Shown: piece by piece, positions 1 through 8,248 of the stretch
How the letters are laid out: the number at the start of each line of letters is the position of its first letter
Numbering within the stretch: the stretch's first letter is position 1
DNA from: Blautia luti
GTDB lineage: Bacteria; Bacillota; Clostridia; Lachnospirales; Lachnospiraceae
NCBI RefSeq assembly: GCF_013304735.1
Contig: NZ_JAAITI010000014.1
Location: 1 to 64,000, forward strand
DNA: 64,000 nucleotides
Direction of reading: 5' to 3'
Made by a program: the position numbers and the translations under genes
Notes under the pieces: generated by a model
The model's database searches: none
Seen by the model: the letters and a program-made list of their open reading frames with translations, nothing else
What the model was told of the DNA's origin: nothing

Positions 1-95
1 CGACTTCTGGTATAGTCATGTAACTGAAAAGAGAACTTCAGAAGGGAGAAATGCAATATGCGAAAAAAGCAGGATATCATGTGGGAGCAAAGTAC
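1..95 (+). repeat. 95-bp direct repeat, copy 1
   Basis: This segment recurs at 2515-2609 in the same orientation with only two mismatches (61 C/A and 75 T/C). The two copies bracket the histidine kinase gene 220-2292. The repeat holds a ribosome-binding-like GAAGGGAGAA (41-50) and the start of a small reading frame at 58. Both mismatches are silent in that frame. Copy 1 may extend left of the window. Confidence 0.9.
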
Positions 96-162
96 ACTTT
101 GGGAATCAGTGGAGAAATGGGTGACTAAGTATTTGAATAGTTACCACACTCTTTTTTATTGA
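58..162 (+). CDS. possible 34-aa peptide reading frame in repeat copy 1
   Basis: ATG at 58 follows a GAAGGGAGAA motif at 41-50 and opens a 34-codon frame starting MRKKQDIMWEQST. The same 13 N-terminal residues begin the frame at 2572, after which the two sequences diverge completely. The two substitutions between the copies are synonymous here (CGA/AGA Arg, GAT/GAC Asp) but change residues in the alternative frame from 51. That mildly supports this frame having been translated. The peptide is probably the severed N-terminus of a longer ancestral gene. I do not recognise the family. The stop overlaps the promoter of the next gene. Confidence 0.25.
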   Translation: MRKKQDIMWEQSTLWESVEKWVTKYLNSYHTLFY

Positions 163-188
163 CGGACACACAAAAATAAGGATATAAT
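159..188 (+). promoter_or_regulatory. promoter of hybrid kinase gene
   Basis: TTGACG (159-164) and TATAAT (183-188) are separated by 18 bp. The expected start of transcription, near 195, gives a very short leader before the ribosome binding site at 206-212. Confidence 0.7.
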
Positions 189-219
189 TTTTACTAGAAG
201 ATTGACGAGGAGAAGTTGT

Positions 220-2292
220 ATGAGTCAGGATATTATTAATAATCGTTTTTTGGAAGAGTCGGTATTTGCTATTGCCGATGGATACTGCGTGATCAATCTC
301 ACAAAGAATATCGTACGTGGTTCCATGTATCAGGTAGTTAATGGAAAGAAATATAACCTGAATGAACAATTAGGTTTACCAGAAAATTCAAATCTGCAAA
401 GGCTGGTAGATGCATGGGCATTGACCATACCTGAGGAAGGTCTTAAAGATTTTCTGCACGAGTTTAACAGAGAACGATTATTAAATCGGTTTGAAAATGG
501 TGAACGGCATATATCGTTCCGATACTGGACCAGGACTGCTACTTTTGAGCCTATGCTTGCAGAAGATCACATGGCTCTGTATCGGGAAGAGGAAACCGGA
601 GATGTCATTGCAGTTAATTATGTTCTTGACCGTACAGAACATTATCGCTTAGAGGAAAAAGAGCGGGCACTGGAAAAATCAAACAGAGAGTATGCGAAGC
701 TTCTGGAAGAAGAGAAAAAGCATACAGCTATGATCGAGGAATTGACAAAGAAACTGCAAAGTCAGCTGGAGTTGTTTACCGTATCCATCCCCGGCGGCGT
801 CAAAATCAGTAATGATGACCCGGAATACTCTTTCAAATATGTTTCAGAACAATTTGCAAATATGCTCGGTTACGCAACACCAAAGGAACTGTTGGACGCT
901 TCTGGCGGTAACATTATCGGCCTTGCTCATCCGGATGATGTGAAGGTCGGACTTGCAGATGCATTAAATCAATATACTCATTCCGATCATTATGCTACTA
1001 TTTACCGGATACGCTGTAAGGACGGTACATACAAATACATCGAAGATCGTGGACAGAAAGTGATAAAGGAAGACGGAACCATTGAACATTGGAATCTCAT
1101 GCTGGATAAAAATGACTTCATGCACAAATCAATTGCCTTGGAAAGTGAAAAGAAAGCAAATAAAAGCAAGTCTGATTTTCTCTCCAGGATGTCTCACGAT
1201 ATGAGAACCCCGCTGAATGGAATTATCGGATTGCTGAAGATTGCTGAGAAACATTTTGATGACAGGGAATTGGTCCTGGAAAATTTCAGAAAAATGCAAG
1301 TAGCTGCAGACTACCTATTGTCTCTTATTAACGATATCCTTCAGATGAGCAAGATTGAAGATGGAAATGTACCTCTGACGCAGGAAATCATCAACTTTAA
1401 GGAATTAAGCCAGGATGTTCTGGCTATCATAGAACAGCGGGCAAAAGACAGAGGAATCCAGATGCAGTTCTGTTCAAAAAAAGAAGGGCTTCGATATCCT
1501 TTTATTTATGGAAGTCCGGTGCATTTAAGACAGATATTTCTTAATATTTATGGAAATTGTATTAAGTATAACCGAATTGGCGGCAAGATAAGAACTGTAT
1601 CAGATTATACAGAAGCTGTTGACGGAATTACGACATATGAGTGGACCATAACTGATACTGGCATTGGTATGAGCAGGGAATACCAGGAGCATATATTTGA
1701 GCCGTTTTCGCAGGAAAGAGAGGATGCAAGAAGTACACAGCAGGGAATTGGACTGGGAATGGCGATTGTAAAAGGTCTGATTGAAAAGATGGGTGGAACT
1801 ATTGAAGTTAAAAGCAAAGAGGGAGTTGGCTCAACCTTTATCATCAGGATTCCGTTTAAACTTGCTCCCGCACTAGATACAGTAAAGAAAACAGCGGCAC
1901 AGATGGATATCAGCGGATTAAACTTATTGCTGGTGGAGGATAATGAACTGAATGCAGAAATTGCGGAAACGCTGTTGTCTGATGAAGGTGCAAATCTGAC
2001 AGTTGCAGAAGATGGACTGCAGGCAGTCAGAATGTTCCAGGAGAAACCGGAAGGTTATTTTGACGCAATTCTGATGGATATCATGATGCCTGTAATGGAT
2101 GGGATTACTGCGACAAAAACAATCCGGTCACTGAAACATCCAGATGCTGAGACGATCCCGATTATTGCCATGACAGCAAATGCATTCAGAGAAGATAAAG
2201 AAAAGTGTCTGGCAGCAGGAATGAATGCTCACTTGGCAAAGCCTATAAAAATTGAAAACATAAAGAGAATTTTGTGTGAATATTGTGTGTAG
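220..2292 (+). CDS. soluble hybrid sensor histidine kinase (PAS-HisKA-HATPase-REC)
   Basis: Cytoplasmic sensor kinase of 690 aa with a fused receiver. ATG at 220 is chosen because GAGGAGA lies at 206-212; a TTG at 202 lacks such a site. No membrane segment is visible. An N-terminal sensor-like region (about 1-140) leads into a charged coiled coil (about 145-185) and a PAS domain (about 190-300). HisKA carries MSHDMRTPLNG with the phospho-acceptor His near 326. The HATPase has DTGIGM and GIGLGMA boxes, and the C-terminal receiver has VEDNELN, the phospho-acceptor Asp near 620 (LMDIMMP) and the conserved Lys in AKPI. No HPt protein or response regulator with an output domain lies nearby, so the output is unknown. 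The gene sits between the two 95-bp direct repeats. Confidence 0.93.
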   Translation: MSQDIINNRFLEESVFAIADGYCVINLTKNIVRGSMYQVVNGKKYNLNEQLGLPENSNLQRLVDAWALTIPEEGLKDFLHEFNRERLLNRFENGERHISFRYWTRTATFEPMLAEDHMALYREEETGDVIAVNYVLDRTEHYRLEEKERALEKSNREYAKLLEEEKKHTAMIEELTKKLQSQLELFTVSIPGGVKISNDDPEYSFKYVSEQFANMLGYATPKELLDASGGNIIGLAHPDDVKVGLADALNQYTHSDHYATIYRIRCKDGTYKYIEDRGQKVIKEDGTIEHWNLMLDKNDFMHKSIALESEKKANKSKSDFLSRMSHDMRTPLNGIIGLLKIAEKHFDDRELVLENFRKMQVAADYLLSLINDILQMSKIEDGNVPLTQEIINFKELSQDVLAIIEQRAKDRGIQMQFCSKKEGLRYPFIYGSPVHLRQIFLNIYGNCIKYNRIGGKIRTVSDYTEAVDGITTYEWTITDTGIGMSREYQEHIFEPFSQEREDARSTQQGIGLGMAIVKGLIEKMGGTIEVKSKEGVGSTFIIRIPFKLAPALDTVKKTAAQMDISGLNLLLVEDNELNAEIAETLLSDEGANLTVAEDGLQAVRMFQEKPEGYFDAILMDIMMPVMDGITATKTIRSLKHPDAETIPIIAMTANAFREDKEKCLAAGMNAHLAKPIKIENIKRILCEYCV

Positions 2293-2408
2293 TGGTTGCA
2301 ACTTCTCAAATCCGTATACCTATTTTTCACGTTGTGTAGGATATTATAACGTAAATGTAAAACTGGCAGGTATTTCTGCTGAATAAGACAGCAAATATGA
2401 ATTAAAAG

Positions 2409-2436
2409 GTCATGGCAGAGCCATGACTTTTCTTTT
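2409..2436 (+). terminator. Rho-independent terminator after hybrid kinase
   Basis: GTCATGGC (2409-2416) pairs with GCCATGAC (2420-2427) across a three-base loop, followed by TTTCTTTTAT. It lies 117 bp beyond the kinase stop codon. Confidence 0.8.
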
Positions 2437-2514
2437 ATCCTAATTTTCCCTATTATCTACTATCCCCAATCTCCTCCACGCATTTTCGGTACATCTGATG
2501 AATTGCTATTTCCA

Positions 2515-2609
2515 CGACTTCTGGTATAGTCATGTAACTGAAAAGAGAACTTCAGAAGGGAGAAATGCAATATGAGAAAAAAGCAGGACATCATGTGGGA
2601 GCAAAGTAC
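2515..2609 (+). repeat. 95-bp direct repeat, copy 2
   Basis: Direct copy of 1-95 with two substitutions. After 2609 the two copies share no similarity. The unit contains a ribosome-binding-like site and the first 13 codons of a small frame, so it looks like a duplicated gene start and not a transposon end. Confidence 0.9.
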
Positions 2610-2688
2610 GCTAATAACAAAGCAAATACAAGCAATAAAAATGGAATTCCCTAAACCAGAACTCCACTTTATATTATTTCTTCAATAA
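2572..2688 (+). CDS. possible 38-aa peptide reading frame in repeat copy 2
   Basis: ATG at 2572 follows GAAGGGAGAA (2555-2564) and opens a 38-codon frame. It shares its first 13 residues with the frame at 58, then continues with an unrelated lysine-rich tail ending at the TAA at 2686-2688. Function is unknown. Either this is a small peptide gene or both frames are fragments of a broken one. The synonymous differences between the copies are the only sign of selection. Confidence 0.25.
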   Translation: MRKKQDIMWEQSTLITKQIQAIKMEFPKPELHFILFLQ

Positions 2689-2708
2689 TATCTTCGTATA
2701 AAAAAATG

Positions 2709-2745
2709 TCTCCCCTGGGGCACATCTTTGAGAGGTGCGGGGAGT
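2709..2745. terminator. strong hairpin, possible terminator read on the minus strand
   Basis: CTCCCC (2710-2715) pairs with GGGGAG (2739-2744), with an inner GCAC/GTGC and TCT/AGA stem. On the plus strand no T-run follows, but on the minus strand the hairpin is followed by ACATTTTTTT. No minus-strand gene is visible to its right, so it may be a remnant. The rest of 2437-2870, apart from the repeat copy, shows nothing recognisable. Confidence 0.4.
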
Positions 2746-2870
2746 CCTGTTAATATTATTATATGTATAACAGATAATAATATCAATGTGCAAAATAGCC
2801 CAAATTCATCCTAATCCCTGACAATGCAACCTGACATACGCAAAATACACAGATTTTCTATCCAACATTA

Positions 2871-2899
2871 TTGACGTATGAAAAACTTCGTGGTATTTT
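2871..2899 (+). promoter_or_regulatory. promoter upstream of c-di-GMP riboswitch
   Basis: TTGACG (2871-2876), 17 bp, then TATTTT (2894-2899). Transcription would start near 2906, just before the riboswitch aptamer. Confidence 0.55.
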
Positions 2900-2909
2900 A
2901 TTTTTGATA

Positions 2910-3020
2910 AAAATGGAAATTATTTCAGGGCAAACCTGCTGAAAGGCAGGGACGCAAAGCCAGAAGTGGCTAAAATCAGTGTGATGTTAAAGAAATATAG
3001 TAGGGACGCTGGCAGGTTTT
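2910..3020 (+). promoter_or_regulatory. cyclic-di-GMP-I (GEMM-I) riboswitch
   Basis: The conserved GEMM-I core is present: AGGGCAAACC (2927-2936), a GAAA-type loop closed by a CCTGC/GCAGG stem (2935-2950), GGGACGCAAAGCC (2949-2961), GGCTAAAA, then TAGTAGGGACGC before the 3' strand. These match the published c-di-GMP-I aptamer in order and spacing. The aptamer 3' strand (GGGACGC, 3003-3009) is also one arm of the terminator at 3004-3037. Ligand binding is therefore expected to change read-through into the downstream kinase, lipoprotein and kinase operon. The direction of control cannot be read from sequence alone. Confidence 0.92.
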
Positions 3021-3037
3021 GGAAGGTGTCCTTTTTT
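3004..3037 (+). terminator. riboswitch-controlled attenuator terminator
   Basis: GGACGCT (3004-3010) can pair with GGTGTCC (3025-3031) with two wobbles, followed by TTTTTT (3032-3037). The left arm belongs to the riboswitch, so aptamer folding and terminator folding compete. Confidence 0.75.
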
Positions 3038-3109
3038 GTATGCAAAAATGGATAAGAAAACTGGCAGGGATAGGTTCTCTGTATACAGATAAAAGCAGGA
3101 TAACGAAGC

Positions 3110-6100
3110 ATGAAACAGAGTGAGGATTTTTATAAAATGGGAAATTATGAAGACAAAATATATTCTTTAAGTGAGACTGTACCGGGACAGACACAGACCA
3201 TGTCACAGGCAGTACAGAAAACACTGGAAAATAATGGCGGAGTAGGCATAATGACAGGATATTATGACCAAAACCTGTCTGTTTTATCTGTGAGCAATCT
3301 GCTGTTACATAGTACAGGATATACATTCGACTCTTTTATGAAGCAGACAAACGGCTCGTTGAAAAACTTCTTTTATGACGAGGAAGATAGACTGGAGCGA
3401 GACCGTTTTTTGCAGCTTCACGGAACAGGGGAAGCACAGATCCTTACAGCAGACGGTACAGTGAATAATGTACGGCTTTGTAAAGAGGATGCGACAGATG
3501 AGGCGGGCAGACAGATATGGGTTATGTCCGTACAGGTCAACTGGGATCATGTAAATCTGGCACTGCTCAATGAGGCTATCTGTTCCGGCTTCTGGTATTT
3601 TGACTGTGACGAAAACAGTGCGATTGTGAATGCAAACTGGAGTCATGAATTCCGAAAAATGCTTGGCTATCATGACACTCTGGACTTTCCGAATAAACTG
3701 GAATCCTGGTCAGATCTTCTGCATCCACAGGATAAAGAAAGAGTAATGGTGCAGCTTCAGGCGGCAATTAAGGATAAGACGAACCAGATAAAATACCAGG
3801 TAGAGTATCGTATGAGAATGAAGGATAATCAATACCAGTGGTTTCGGGCATCGGCAGAAGTAATACGCCGTCTGGATGGTTCTGCCAGCAGGATTGCTGG
3901 GATTTTTATTAACATTGATGGGGAGAAAAAAGAAATCATGCAGGCACAAAAATCTGCTGCTTTCCACCGAGCTTTTACAAAAGCAGATCTGTGCGAGTAT
4001 TATGTGAATCTGGAAGCGAATACTTTTGATACCTTTAAGGTTGAGCCGTCCCTGATGACCGTCTTTGAACAGAGTCATACATGGGATGAACTGATCCGGC
4101 ATTTTGTGGATTCCTATGTTGTGGAGAAAGATAAGAAGGCGGTATCCTCTTTTTACGACCGTGGTTATATTGCAGAAAGGCTGAAGGGTCTGGAAACCGA
4201 ATTGGCTTTGGAGTGCCGTATCACTCTGAATGGAGAAGAACGATGGGTCCGTAATGTGATCATACGCGGCGAGATAGAGGATTCAGAATATGCCATGATC
4301 TTTCTGCGGGATATCACAGAGACAAAGGTGGAGAGTGCACGGCATCTGCAGATGGCAGCGGATAATGCTTCCATGGAGCAGCTGATCCAGAGTATTGTGC
4401 GTCTGGTTGACCGTTTTGTTGTCTGTGATCTGGAAAATGACAGATATGAATTCTACAATCTGAATGGACAGATGATATATAAACCTCTGGGATTTTATCA
4501 TGATTTTCAGATGCAGGTTCTTGAAAAATATAAGACACTGGAACCATTGGAAGCTATAGATATCCTGATAGCCCCGGATAATATTCGGAAAAAACTGAAA
4601 AGTGAAAATGATATTTATAAGTTTGAGTATTGCAGCCAGGATGAAAAGACTTATAAGATCGCTTCTTACATACCCCTGGAATGGGAGGATGGAAAACTGG
4701 TAAAAGTATTGCTGGCATCCATGGATGTGACACAGGAGAAAAAAGCAGAGATTGAATCCCGTCAGGCACTGAAAGAGGCTTACCGTTCTGCAGAAAATGC
4801 GAATCGTGCGAAAACAGAATTCCTTTCCAATATGTCCCATGATATCAGGACACCAATGAACGCCATTGTCGGTCTGACAGCGATCGCAGGAGCAAATATT
4901 GAGAGTCAGGAGAGAGTTATTGAATGCCTCAGCAAGATTACAGAATCAAGCCGCCATCTGCTGGGGCTGATCAATGAAGTGCTGGATATGGCACGTATCG
5001 AAAGCGGAAAAATGACGCTGGCACAGGAAGATTTCAATCTGTCAGAACTGGTGGATAATCTTATTACGCTTACGAAACCGGTGCTTGATGAACATAAACA
5101 TAATTTTGATATACATATTAATCACATTGAACATGAGGATGTCTGCGGTGACAGTCTGAGGATTCAGCAGGTATTTGTGAATCTGATGAGTAATGCGATC
5201 AAGTATACACCGGATGGTGGGAATATTATTTTTTCCATAGAGGAAAAGCCAAATGGATTTTCAGAGCTTGGATGCTATGAATTTACGATTGAGGATAATG
5301 GAATCGGTATGTCACCGGAATTCCAGAAAATCATGTTTGATCCTTTCAGTCGCGCAGATGACCACCGGACAACCAGAGTTCAGGGAACTGGTCTGGGAAT
5401 GGCGATCAGCAGAAATATTGTTAATCTGATGAATGGTAATATTAAAGTGGAAAGCACCTTACATAAGGGAACCAGAATTACGGTAACGATTTACCTGGAG
5501 CTTCAGGAAAAAGAAAAAGCACAGGACAAAAATCTGATGAATCTTCCTGTTCTGGTTGTGGATGATGATAAGACATGCTGTGAAAGTACAGTTGCCACAC
5601 TGAAGGAAATTGGTATTATGGGTGAATGGGTTCTCTCTGGCAGGGAAGCGGTTGAGCGCTGTTATGCACGGCATGAGTTGAAAGATGATTACTTTGCTGT
5701 TATTTTAGACTGGAAGATGCCGGAGATGGATGGTATAGAGACTGCCAGACAGATCCGGAAACGGATAGGAAAAGAGATCACCATCATTGTATTAACATCT
5801 TATGAATTCAGCGAGATTGAAGAAGAAGCAAAGGCTGCAGGTGTAGATGCTTTTATTGCAAAACCGCTGTTCCGTTCCAGGCTGACGGCAACATTGCGGC
5901 AGTTTACTTCGGACAGAAAAGAAAAAGCAGCAAGAAATTATCTGCAGAAGCTGTCAGAAGCAGATTATACAGGAAAAAGAATTCTGGTGGTTGATGATAA
6001 TGAGTTAAACAGAGAAATTGCTGTTGAAATTTTACAGATGACAGGGGCAGAAGTGGAAACAGCAGAAAATGGAAAAGCTGCAGTTGAAAAAGTGGAAGTT

Positions 6101-6343
6101 TCTCCGAAAGGCTTGTATGATCTTGTTTTTATGGATATCCAAATGCCTGTCATGAATGGTTATGAGGCAACCGCAGCGATCAGGAGCCTTCCGGGTGAAC
6201 AGGGAAAATTGCCGATCGTTGCCATGACTGCCAATGCTTTTGCAGAAGATGTACAGCTGGCAAAAAACACAGGCATGAATGGACATATCGCAAAACCGCT
6301 GGATATGAATAAGCTGAATGATGTCCTGGAAAGCTGGCTGTAA
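3110..6343 (+). CDS. soluble hybrid sensor histidine kinase with PAS domains and two receivers
   Basis: A 1077-aa cytoplasmic kinase, first gene of the operon behind the c-di-GMP riboswitch. No transmembrane segment is visible. At least one clear PAS fold (about 155-280, ending in an IFINIDGEKKE-like exit) and further PAS-like sensor segments precede HisKA. There MSHDIRTPMNAIVGL carries the phospho-acceptor His near 577. The HATPase has VNLMSNAIKY, DNGIGMS and GTGLGMA boxes. Two intact receivers follow, with Asp near 867 (LDWKMPEMDG) and near 1009 (MDIQMPVMNG), both with the conserved Lys. There is no HPt domain. ATG at 3110 has GCAGGA about 10 bp upstream; ATG at 3137 is an alternative start. 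Confidence 0.92.
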   Translation: MKQSEDFYKMGNYEDKIYSLSETVPGQTQTMSQAVQKTLENNGGVGIMTGYYDQNLSVLSVSNLLLHSTGYTFDSFMKQTNGSLKNFFYDEEDRLERDRFLQLHGTGEAQILTADGTVNNVRLCKEDATDEAGRQIWVMSVQVNWDHVNLALLNEAICSGFWYFDCDENSAIVNANWSHEFRKMLGYHDTLDFPNKLESWSDLLHPQDKERVMVQLQAAIKDKTNQIKYQVEYRMRMKDNQYQWFRASAEVIRRLDGSASRIAGIFINIDGEKKEIMQAQKSAAFHRAFTKADLCEYYVNLEANTFDTFKVEPSLMTVFEQSHTWDELIRHFVDSYVVEKDKKAVSSFYDRGYIAERLKGLETELALECRITLNGEERWVRNVIIRGEIEDSEYAMIFLRDITETKVESARHLQMAADNASMEQLIQSIVRLVDRFVVCDLENDRYEFYNLNGQMIYKPLGFYHDFQMQVLEKYKTLEPLEAIDILIAPDNIRKKLKSENDIYKFEYCSQDEKTYKIASYIPLEWEDGKLVKVLLASMDVTQEKKAEIESRQALKEAYRSAENANRAKTEFLSNMSHDIRTPMNAIVGLTAIAGANIESQERVIECLSKITESSRHLLGLINEVLDMARIESGKMTLAQEDFNLSELVDNLITLTKPVLDEHKHNFDIHINHIEHEDVCGDSLRIQQVFVNLMSNAIKYTPDGGNIIFSIEEKPNGFSELGCYEFTIEDNGIGMSPEFQKIMFDPFSRADDHRTTRVQGTGLGMAISRNIVNLMNGNIKVESTLHKGTRITVTIYLELQEKEKAQDKNLMNLPVLVVDDDKTCCESTVATLKEIGIMGEWVLSGREAVERCYARHELKDDYFAVILDWKMPEMDGIETARQIRKRIGKEITIIVLTSYEFSEIEEEAKAAGVDAFIAKPLFRSRLTATLRQFTSDRKEKAARNYLQKLSEADYTGKRILVVDDNELNREIAVEILQMTGAEVETAENGKAAVEKVEVSPKGLYDLVFMDIQMPVMNGYEATAAIRSLPGEQGKLPIVAMTANAFAEDVQLAKNTGMNGHIAKPLDMNKLNDVLESWL

Positions 6344-6401
6344 TTGATTCCCGATTATTGAATTAATGTTTTTAGCAGGAAAGAATGAGGAAAATACGAG
6401 T

Positions 6402-8246
6402 ATGAAAAAGGCAAAACATTGTCTGATAGCTTTATTGTCAGGGGTGCTTGTAGCAACTACTGTTTTGTCTGGCTGTGGACAATCTGAAAAAGCAGTATCT
6501 GAAAATGATGATCACCTTACTGTGTATCTGTGGGAAAATCGTTTAATGAAAAATATTGTACCCTATATCTATGAGCAGTTTCCGGATCAGGATATTGAGT
6601 TTATTACCGGCAACAATGATACCGATTTATACAGTTATTTTGAAGAACATGGTGAACTGCCGGATATCATAACTGTACGTCGATTCTCAGGAACAGATGC
6701 ACAGGATCTGGAGCCGTATCTTATGGATTTTGCTTCTTATGATGTGGTTTCCAGATATTACTCTTATGCATTGCAATATTATAAAAACTCAAAAGATGAG
6801 ATTCAGTGGCTTCCTATCTGCGGTATGCCGCAGACGATCATTGCCAACAAGACATTGTTTGAGCAGTTCGGGATCAAGATACCGGAAAATTATAAGGAAT
6901 ATGCACAGGCGTGCCAGCAGTTTTATGATAATGGTATAAAACCTTATTCTCTGGATCTTGCAGAAGACTGGTCTGCTCATGAGGTGATCCAGACCGGTGC
7001 AATTGGTGAATTCATGAGTCTGGATGGAATCAAATGGAGAAGTTCAGCTGAAAGTTCATCAGGGGATATCGCGTTTGATGACACATTATGGGAACGTATT
7101 TTTTCAGAAACCAATACATTTTTGAAGGACTCACATTTTACAAGTGATGATATTAGCGTCGATATTAATACTGCAGCGCAGATGTTCCTTGAGGGAAAAG
7201 CAGCAATGTTTCATGGTTATCCGGCACTTATGCAGGAATATCAGGAACAGATGGATGCAGAATTAACCCGTATACCGTTTTTTTCACAGATTTCGGATGA
7301 AGCTTTTATAAATATGACCCCTTCTCTGAATATTGCATTCAACAAAGACCTGGAAAAAGATCAGGAAAAACTGGACCTGGCATTCGATGTCCTGGATCGT
7401 ATGATTTCAAAAGAAGGACAAACGCTGATTGCAGAAGGAAAGGGTGTAATTTCATTAAATGTAGATGTTCCAAACATGATGGAAGATGTACCTGGCCTTG
7501 AAGATGAAATTAATAATAATTCTGTTTATATCCGATATTCTGCTCAAAAATCATTTGATGCCAGCCTTAAGGCTGTTCACGGATTATTGTCAGGGGAAAT
7601 GGATGAAACACAGGCTTATGATGCTTTTCGCAGCACAATGAACAGCAAGGATTCAAAAGAAGAAACCACAGTTAATTTTGAAAACGAATATGCCATTTCG
7701 CTAAATGATAAAAACGGTCGCGATGCGGCATCTTCTATTTTAACTACGATCAGAGAAGAAAATGATGCTCAGCTGGCTTTGGTACCATATTATTATTTTA
7801 CTTCTTCCATTTACAAAGGGGAGTGCACCGGCAGCCGGGTTGCTTTGATGACAGCAAAGAGTTCAGATACACCATTATATCTGGCAAAAATCAATGGCAA
7901 AGAGGTTTATGAACTTGCGGAGAAATATCTTGCTGATTCTGATGAGAAATTTCATGTAACCAATAAATATGAATTACCAATTGCATCCGGTATGAAAATA
8001 ATCGTCAGTCAGGAGGAAAACGGATTCTCATTACAGGACATAGAAGTAAATAAGAAAAAAACAGACAAAGACAAGGAGTACTCTATTCTTCTTACAGACA
8101 CCACAATGTCTGTTTTGAAAAAAATAAATCCGGAATGTGAGATCAGGCAGCTTAAGGGCACAACATTATCAAGTGCATGGACTGCAGCAATGGCAAACGG
8201 ACAGCAACCGTCAGCACCGGAAGATTATATAGAGGTTGAAAAATAA
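6402..8246 (+). CDS. extracellular solute-binding lipoprotein with a 5'-nucleotidase C-terminal-like domain
   Basis: A 614-aa surface lipoprotein; ATG at 6402 is chosen because GAGGAAAAT lies just upstream and the product then begins with a proper signal. The signal peptide ends in a lipobox (LSGCG), giving lipid anchoring at Cys 24. Residues of about 35-415 resemble family 1 (sugar/oligosaccharide-type) binding proteins. Residues of about 425-600 follow the pattern of the 5'-nucleotidase C-terminal domain (DAASSIL, INGKEVYELAEKYL, IASGMKIIV, DKEYSILLTD) but without the metallophosphatase domain. No ABC permease is nearby. The gene lies between two hybrid kinases and two bases from the second. 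A ligand-presenting role for that kinase is inferred. Confidence 0.8.
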   Translation: MKKAKHCLIALLSGVLVATTVLSGCGQSEKAVSENDDHLTVYLWENRLMKNIVPYIYEQFPDQDIEFITGNNDTDLYSYFEEHGELPDIITVRRFSGTDAQDLEPYLMDFASYDVVSRYYSYALQYYKNSKDEIQWLPICGMPQTIIANKTLFEQFGIKIPENYKEYAQACQQFYDNGIKPYSLDLAEDWSAHEVIQTGAIGEFMSLDGIKWRSSAESSSGDIAFDDTLWERIFSETNTFLKDSHFTSDDISVDINTAAQMFLEGKAAMFHGYPALMQEYQEQMDAELTRIPFFSQISDEAFINMTPSLNIAFNKDLEKDQEKLDLAFDVLDRMISKEGQTLIAEGKGVISLNVDVPNMMEDVPGLEDEINNNSVYIRYSAQKSFDASLKAVHGLLSGEMDETQAYDAFRSTMNSKDSKEETTVNFENEYAISLNDKNGRDAASSILTTIREENDAQLALVPYYYFTSSIYKGECTGSRVALMTAKSSDTPLYLAKINGKEVYELAEKYLADSDEKFHVTNKYELPIASGMKIIVSQEENGFSLQDIEVNKKKTDKDKEYSILLTDTTMSVLKKINPECEIRQLKGTTLSSAWTAAMANGQQPSAPEDYIEVEK

Positions 8247-8248
8247 AA

